Source of the DNA: Candidatus Eiseniibacteriota bacterium
Lineage (GTDB): Bacteria > Eisenbacteria > RBG-16-71-46
Assembly (NCBI GenBank): GCA_016710095.1
Contig: JADJLL010000049.1
Coordinates: forward strand, 1 to 64,000
DNA: 64,000 nt
Direction: 5' to 3'
The notes under the pieces were generated by a model. It was not told where the DNA came from. It was given only the letters and a program-made list of their open reading frames with translations, and made no database searches. Of this stretch, positions 61,781 to 64,000 are shown piece after piece (positions within the stretch are counted from its first letter, which is position 1; the number at the start of each line of letters is the position of its first letter). Made by a program: the position numbers and the translations under genes.

Positions 61781-61984
61781 CCTCGTGGGGCACGCCCGGA
61801 TTCACGCGGCGCTCGCGCGCGGGTCTAGCGTCCCGGGCGTTGGGTCACTCGTCGGCGGCCTTCCGGGCCGGCCGGCTGCCCTCGGAGGCGCCGCCAGGAC
61901 GAGCGACATGTCGATTGAACGGTCAGGCAGCCGGGTCGGGACGTCACGCGCGACAAGCGCATGGGCCTCCCGAGGAGCATCGCG

Positions 61985-62707
61985 ATGCGTAAGATTTTCT
62001 TCGCCCTCGCACTCTTGATCATGCTCATGTCGCTTCTGCCCGCGACCGCCGATTCGCAGACCCTCGGGTCGGCCATTCCACGCCAGGGACAAGTCGCTCT
62101 CGGTGTGACCGGCGGCATGGCGCAGCCGCTCGGACAACTCGGCCGCGCGATCGCGCTGGAAGGCAGCTCGGCCGCGAGCGGACTCAATCTCGATCGCGGC
62201 CTGTCCGGCCGCGCGTACGCGGACTACTACTTCACGCAGCGCCTCGCGTTCGGCGGCTTCGTGGCCGCGGGGCGCGCGTACATGAAGGACGTGACCGTGA
62301 GCGCCGCGTCGGGCGGGCGCACGTACGAGCGCCTGCTCGAGGGACGCACGACGCAACTCGGCCTGTACGCGAAGTACTTCCTGCCGGAGCGCGGCGCGTG
62401 GTCCAGCTACGTGCTCGGCGGCGCGGCGCACGTGGACCGCAGGACGCAGCTCGCGCCCGAGGTCGCGCTGCTGTATCCCGGCACGACGGTGTTCGAGGTG
62501 CGTGACGATCGCGTCGGGTTCATGGGCGGCATCGGCAGCGACTACGCGTGGAACGACCGGCTGTCGCTGGGCGTGGTCGCGTTGCTCGACTACTCCGGCC
62601 CGCTCGCCTACGACTTCCCGTGGATGGGCGCGGGGCACGACGTGAACGACTGGTCGTTCTTCACGCTGCAGGCCGGCGTGTCGTGGCATCTGGGAGTGGG
62701 GCTGTAA
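61985..62707 (+). CDS. outer-membrane beta-barrel protein
   Basis: This 240-residue protein has a signal peptide (MRKIFFALALLIMLMSLLP, cleaved near ADSQ). Alternating amphipathic strands separated by turns follow (e.g. YADYYFTQRLAFGGFVAAG, WSSYVLGGAAHV). The C-terminal FFTLQAGVSWHLGVGL resembles small barrels of the OmpA-N/OmpX size. ATG 61985 has GAGGAG eight nt upstream. Function is not assignable. A strong hairpin terminator follows. Confidence 0.72.
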   Translation: MRKIFFALALLIMLMSLLPATADSQTLGSAIPRQGQVALGVTGGMAQPLGQLGRAIALEGSSAASGLNLDRGLSGRAYADYYFTQRLAFGGFVAAGRAYMKDVTVSAASGGRTYERLLEGRTTQLGLYAKYFLPERGAWSSYVLGGAAHVDRRTQLAPEVALLYPGTTVFEVRDDRVGFMGGIGSDYAWNDRLSLGVVALLDYSGPLAYDFPWMGAGHDVNDWSFFTLQAGVSWHLGVGL

Positions 62708-62714
62708 GAAGAGT

Positions 62715-62742
62715 GGGCTCCCTTCCCGGAGGAAGGGAGCCC
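62715..62742. terminator. bidirectional hairpin terminator
   Basis: GGGCTCCCTTCC (62715-62726) and GGAAGGGAGCCC (62731-62742) form a perfect 12-bp stem with a CGGA loop between convergent genes. Confidence 0.85.
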
Positions 62743-62780
62743 GACGATGTCCGTCCGAAGGTGAGCTGGGGTGTCGCGCG

Positions 62781-63383
62781 CTACTTGGCCGAGCCCCAGC
62801 CGCCGCCCTTGCCGCTGAACGACTGGCGGGCGAGCGGGATGTGGCCGACGTCGCCGTAGATCGCGAGGCGCGTGCTGCCGTTGGGCATCACCTGGATCAC
62901 GGTGAGCGAGCAGTTGCCGATGTCGAACCGGCCCCACTCCTTGGCGTCGAGACCGACCGCGCGCGAGACCAGGTAGCGGATCACGTTGCCGTGGCAGACG
63001 AGCACGTCGTACGTGTCCTTGTCGGGCGTCGCGCCGAAGTACTTGTCCCACGCGGCCGCGACCTGCGCGTCGCACTCGGCGATTTCCTGGGCCGTGTGGT
63101 TCGCCATGTAGTCGGCGCGGCTCGAGGTCATGGTGCACTCGCTGATCAGTGAGTCGCGCACGACGCTCATGTGCATCGGGCCGCTCATGATGTCCGCCGT
63201 CTGCATGGCGCGCAGCAGCGTGCTGCTGACGAGCGAGCGGAACTTCACGGGCGTCGAGGCGAGCCGGTCGCCGATGAAGCCCGCCTGCTCCTTGCCCAGC
63301 GCGTTGAGTCCGTTGCCCACGCGATCGTCGACCTTGTCGTCGCGGTCGTAGATGCCGTGGCGGATCAGGTAGACGTAGTGGAT
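62781..63383 (-). CDS. histidine phosphatase family protein (start codon unresolved)
   Basis: The core is a phosphoglycerate mutase-like phosphatase: VYLIRHGIYD (catalytic RHG), SSTLLRAMQTADI and LVCHGNVIRYLVSRAVG (second histidine). The last ~60 residues include WGRFDIGNCSLTVIQ. The RHG motif lies upstream of the first GTG (63320), so the true start must be earlier. The frame is open back to a TGA at 63465-63467 but has no ATG, GTG or TTG after it. Position 63383 (IHYVYLIRHG) is a minimal boundary. Either a rare start is used or a base is missing upstream. The Pro/Ala-rich stretch before RHG may be a linker after a lost signal peptide. Confidence 0.7.
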   Translation of the reverse strand: MHYVYLIRHGIYDRDDKVDDRVGNGLNALGKEQAGFIGDRLASTPVKFRSLVSSTLLRAMQTADIMSGPMHMSVVRDSLISECTMTSSRADYMANHTAQEIAECDAQVAAAWDKYFGATPDKDTYDVLVCHGNVIRYLVSRAVGLDAKEWGRFDIGNCSLTVIQVMPNGSTRLAIYGDVGHIPLARQSFSGKGGGWGSAK

Positions 63384-63740
63384 GCCCTTGCCGGCGGGAG
63401 CGGCCGCGGCGGGCGGATCCGGCTTAGGGGCGTGCTCTCCTGCCAGAACGGACGGGCCGACCTGTCAGGCTGGCCGCCTCTTTCCGGAGTGCGGGCGGCT
63501 GTTCCGGCTGTTTCGCCGGGGACCAAATGGCCACGGACCCGCGGTTTCGTTCGGGATTCCGTCGGCGTTCTCCGGCCAAAGCCGTTCAGGCTTTTGCGCT
63601 ACGCGCGTCCGCTCGCGGGAGTAGGATGCGCGCGGAGCGAGGGCGCTCCCGCGTGCGGTGGATCCCGTCCGCCATGGCGCGTGTGGCTCGTCTGTTGCTG
63701 CTTGTCGGGGCCCCTTTTCGGCCCGCGAAAGGAGCAACTC
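63384..63740. other. divergent region upstream of gdhA
   Basis: It contains the unresolved 5' end of the phosphatase gene (to about 63464) and the promoter region of gdhA. TAGGATGCGCGCG at 63622-63634 matches the recurrent -10 motif with a leader of about 110 nt. No other gene was seen. Confidence 0.5.
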
Positions 63741-64000
63741 ATGAGTGGAATGGACGTGGCAGTGGGCAAGGGTACGAGCAAGACCATGAGCGCTAAAGAC
63801 TACGTTTCCTCCGTCATCGACGGTGTGATTGCGAAGAACCCCGCGGAGCCCGAGTTCCATCAGGCGACGCGCGAAGTTCTCGGTTCGCTGGTTCCCGTTC
63901 TCGATCGTCATCCCGAGTACAAGGCCGCTCGCCTTCTCGAGCGCATCGTCGAACCCGAGCGCGTGATCATGTTCCGCGTGCCGTGGCAGGACGATCGCGG
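63741..64000 (+). CDS. gdhA: NADP-specific glutamate dehydrogenase (N-terminal part, runs off the window)
   Basis: The 86 visible residues include YVSSVIDGVIAKNPAEPEF and LLERIVEPERVIMFRVPWQDD, the conserved N-terminal region of hexameric GdhA, which makes glutamate from 2-oxoglutarate and ammonia. AAAGGAG lies at good distance before ATG 63741; ATG 63750 and 63786 are alternatives. The catalytic domain lies beyond the window. Confidence 0.92.
   Translation, partial: MSGMDVAVGKGTSKTMSAKDYVSSVIDGVIAKNPAEPEFHQATREVLGSLVPVLDRHPEYKAARLLERIVEPERVIMFRVPWQDDR

Overview
The window is 64 kb of very GC-rich (about 70% by eye) bacterial chromosome with dense, mostly short-spaced genes, many joined by 4-bp ATGA/GTGA overlaps. 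Shine-Dalgarno sites resemble GGAGG, and GTG or TTG starts are common. No rRNA, tRNA, CRISPR array, plasmid or phage genes were seen. A secreted hydrolase ends in a FlgD-like/T9SS-type C-terminal module. Together with the Wzi, SelB, DUF1684, DUF2752, DUF1385 and tricorn-type genes, this suggests an FCB-group bacterium, most likely Candidatus Eisenbacteria or a relative. That placement is an inference, not a proof.

Layout. 1-3.7 kb: the end of a TIGR04282/DUF2064 glycosyltransferase, dihydrolipoyl dehydrogenase, and a DUF4932 metalloprotease-like protein behind a tract made almost only of G and C. 3.8-8.3 kb: an ABC ATPase plus a permease fused to an M1 peptidase. 8.5-23 kb: an exopolysaccharide/capsule locus holding Wzi, a methyltransferase, a sugar-phosphate transferase, a DegT aminotransferase, two GT-B glycosyltransferases, a frameshifted Wzy-like polymerase, a GT2, a Wzx flippase, Wzz and a Wza/SLBB export protein. 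23.5-27.3 kb: histidine kinase, small lipoprotein, NtrC-type regulator and a YbbR protein. 27.4-29.2 kb: a TetR regulator and an S41 peptidase. 29.7-38.2 kb: a housekeeping block (rho, a STAS-like protein, a second G/C-only tract, DinB, a membrane/TPR protein, rpmE, DUF1385, prfA, a Nudix hydrolase). 38.3-42.7 kb: a LOV-domain hybrid kinase followed by a four-gene cassette (polytopic membrane protein, membrane-anchored thioredoxin-like protein, two small secreted two-cysteine proteins). 42.8-49 kb: secreted hydrolase, prmC, DUF2752, DUF1684, a second PAS hybrid kinase. 49.1-50.3 kb: a complete insertion sequence with inverted repeats and a 9-bp target duplication. 50.4-56.3 kb: murA, a methyltransferase, a frameshifted YidD/TPR protein, two tandem secreted paralogues and an SDR-like protein. 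56.4-64 kb: selB, a tricorn-type protease, an outer-membrane protein, a histidine phosphatase and the start of gdhA.

Most noteworthy: (i) the small two-cysteine secreted protein cassette with its own thioredoxin-like partner, a candidate undescribed peptide system; (ii) the insertion sequence sits inside the murA promoter, and its right end carries a -35-like hexamer that restores the original 17-bp spacing; (iii) a recurrent -10-like motif (TATCCT or similar, followed by GCGCGCC) lies 7-9 nt before several start codons and suggests leaderless transcripts; (iv) two intergenic tracts of about 430 and 780 bp almost without A or T, plus two single-base frameshifts, which may be assembly faults.
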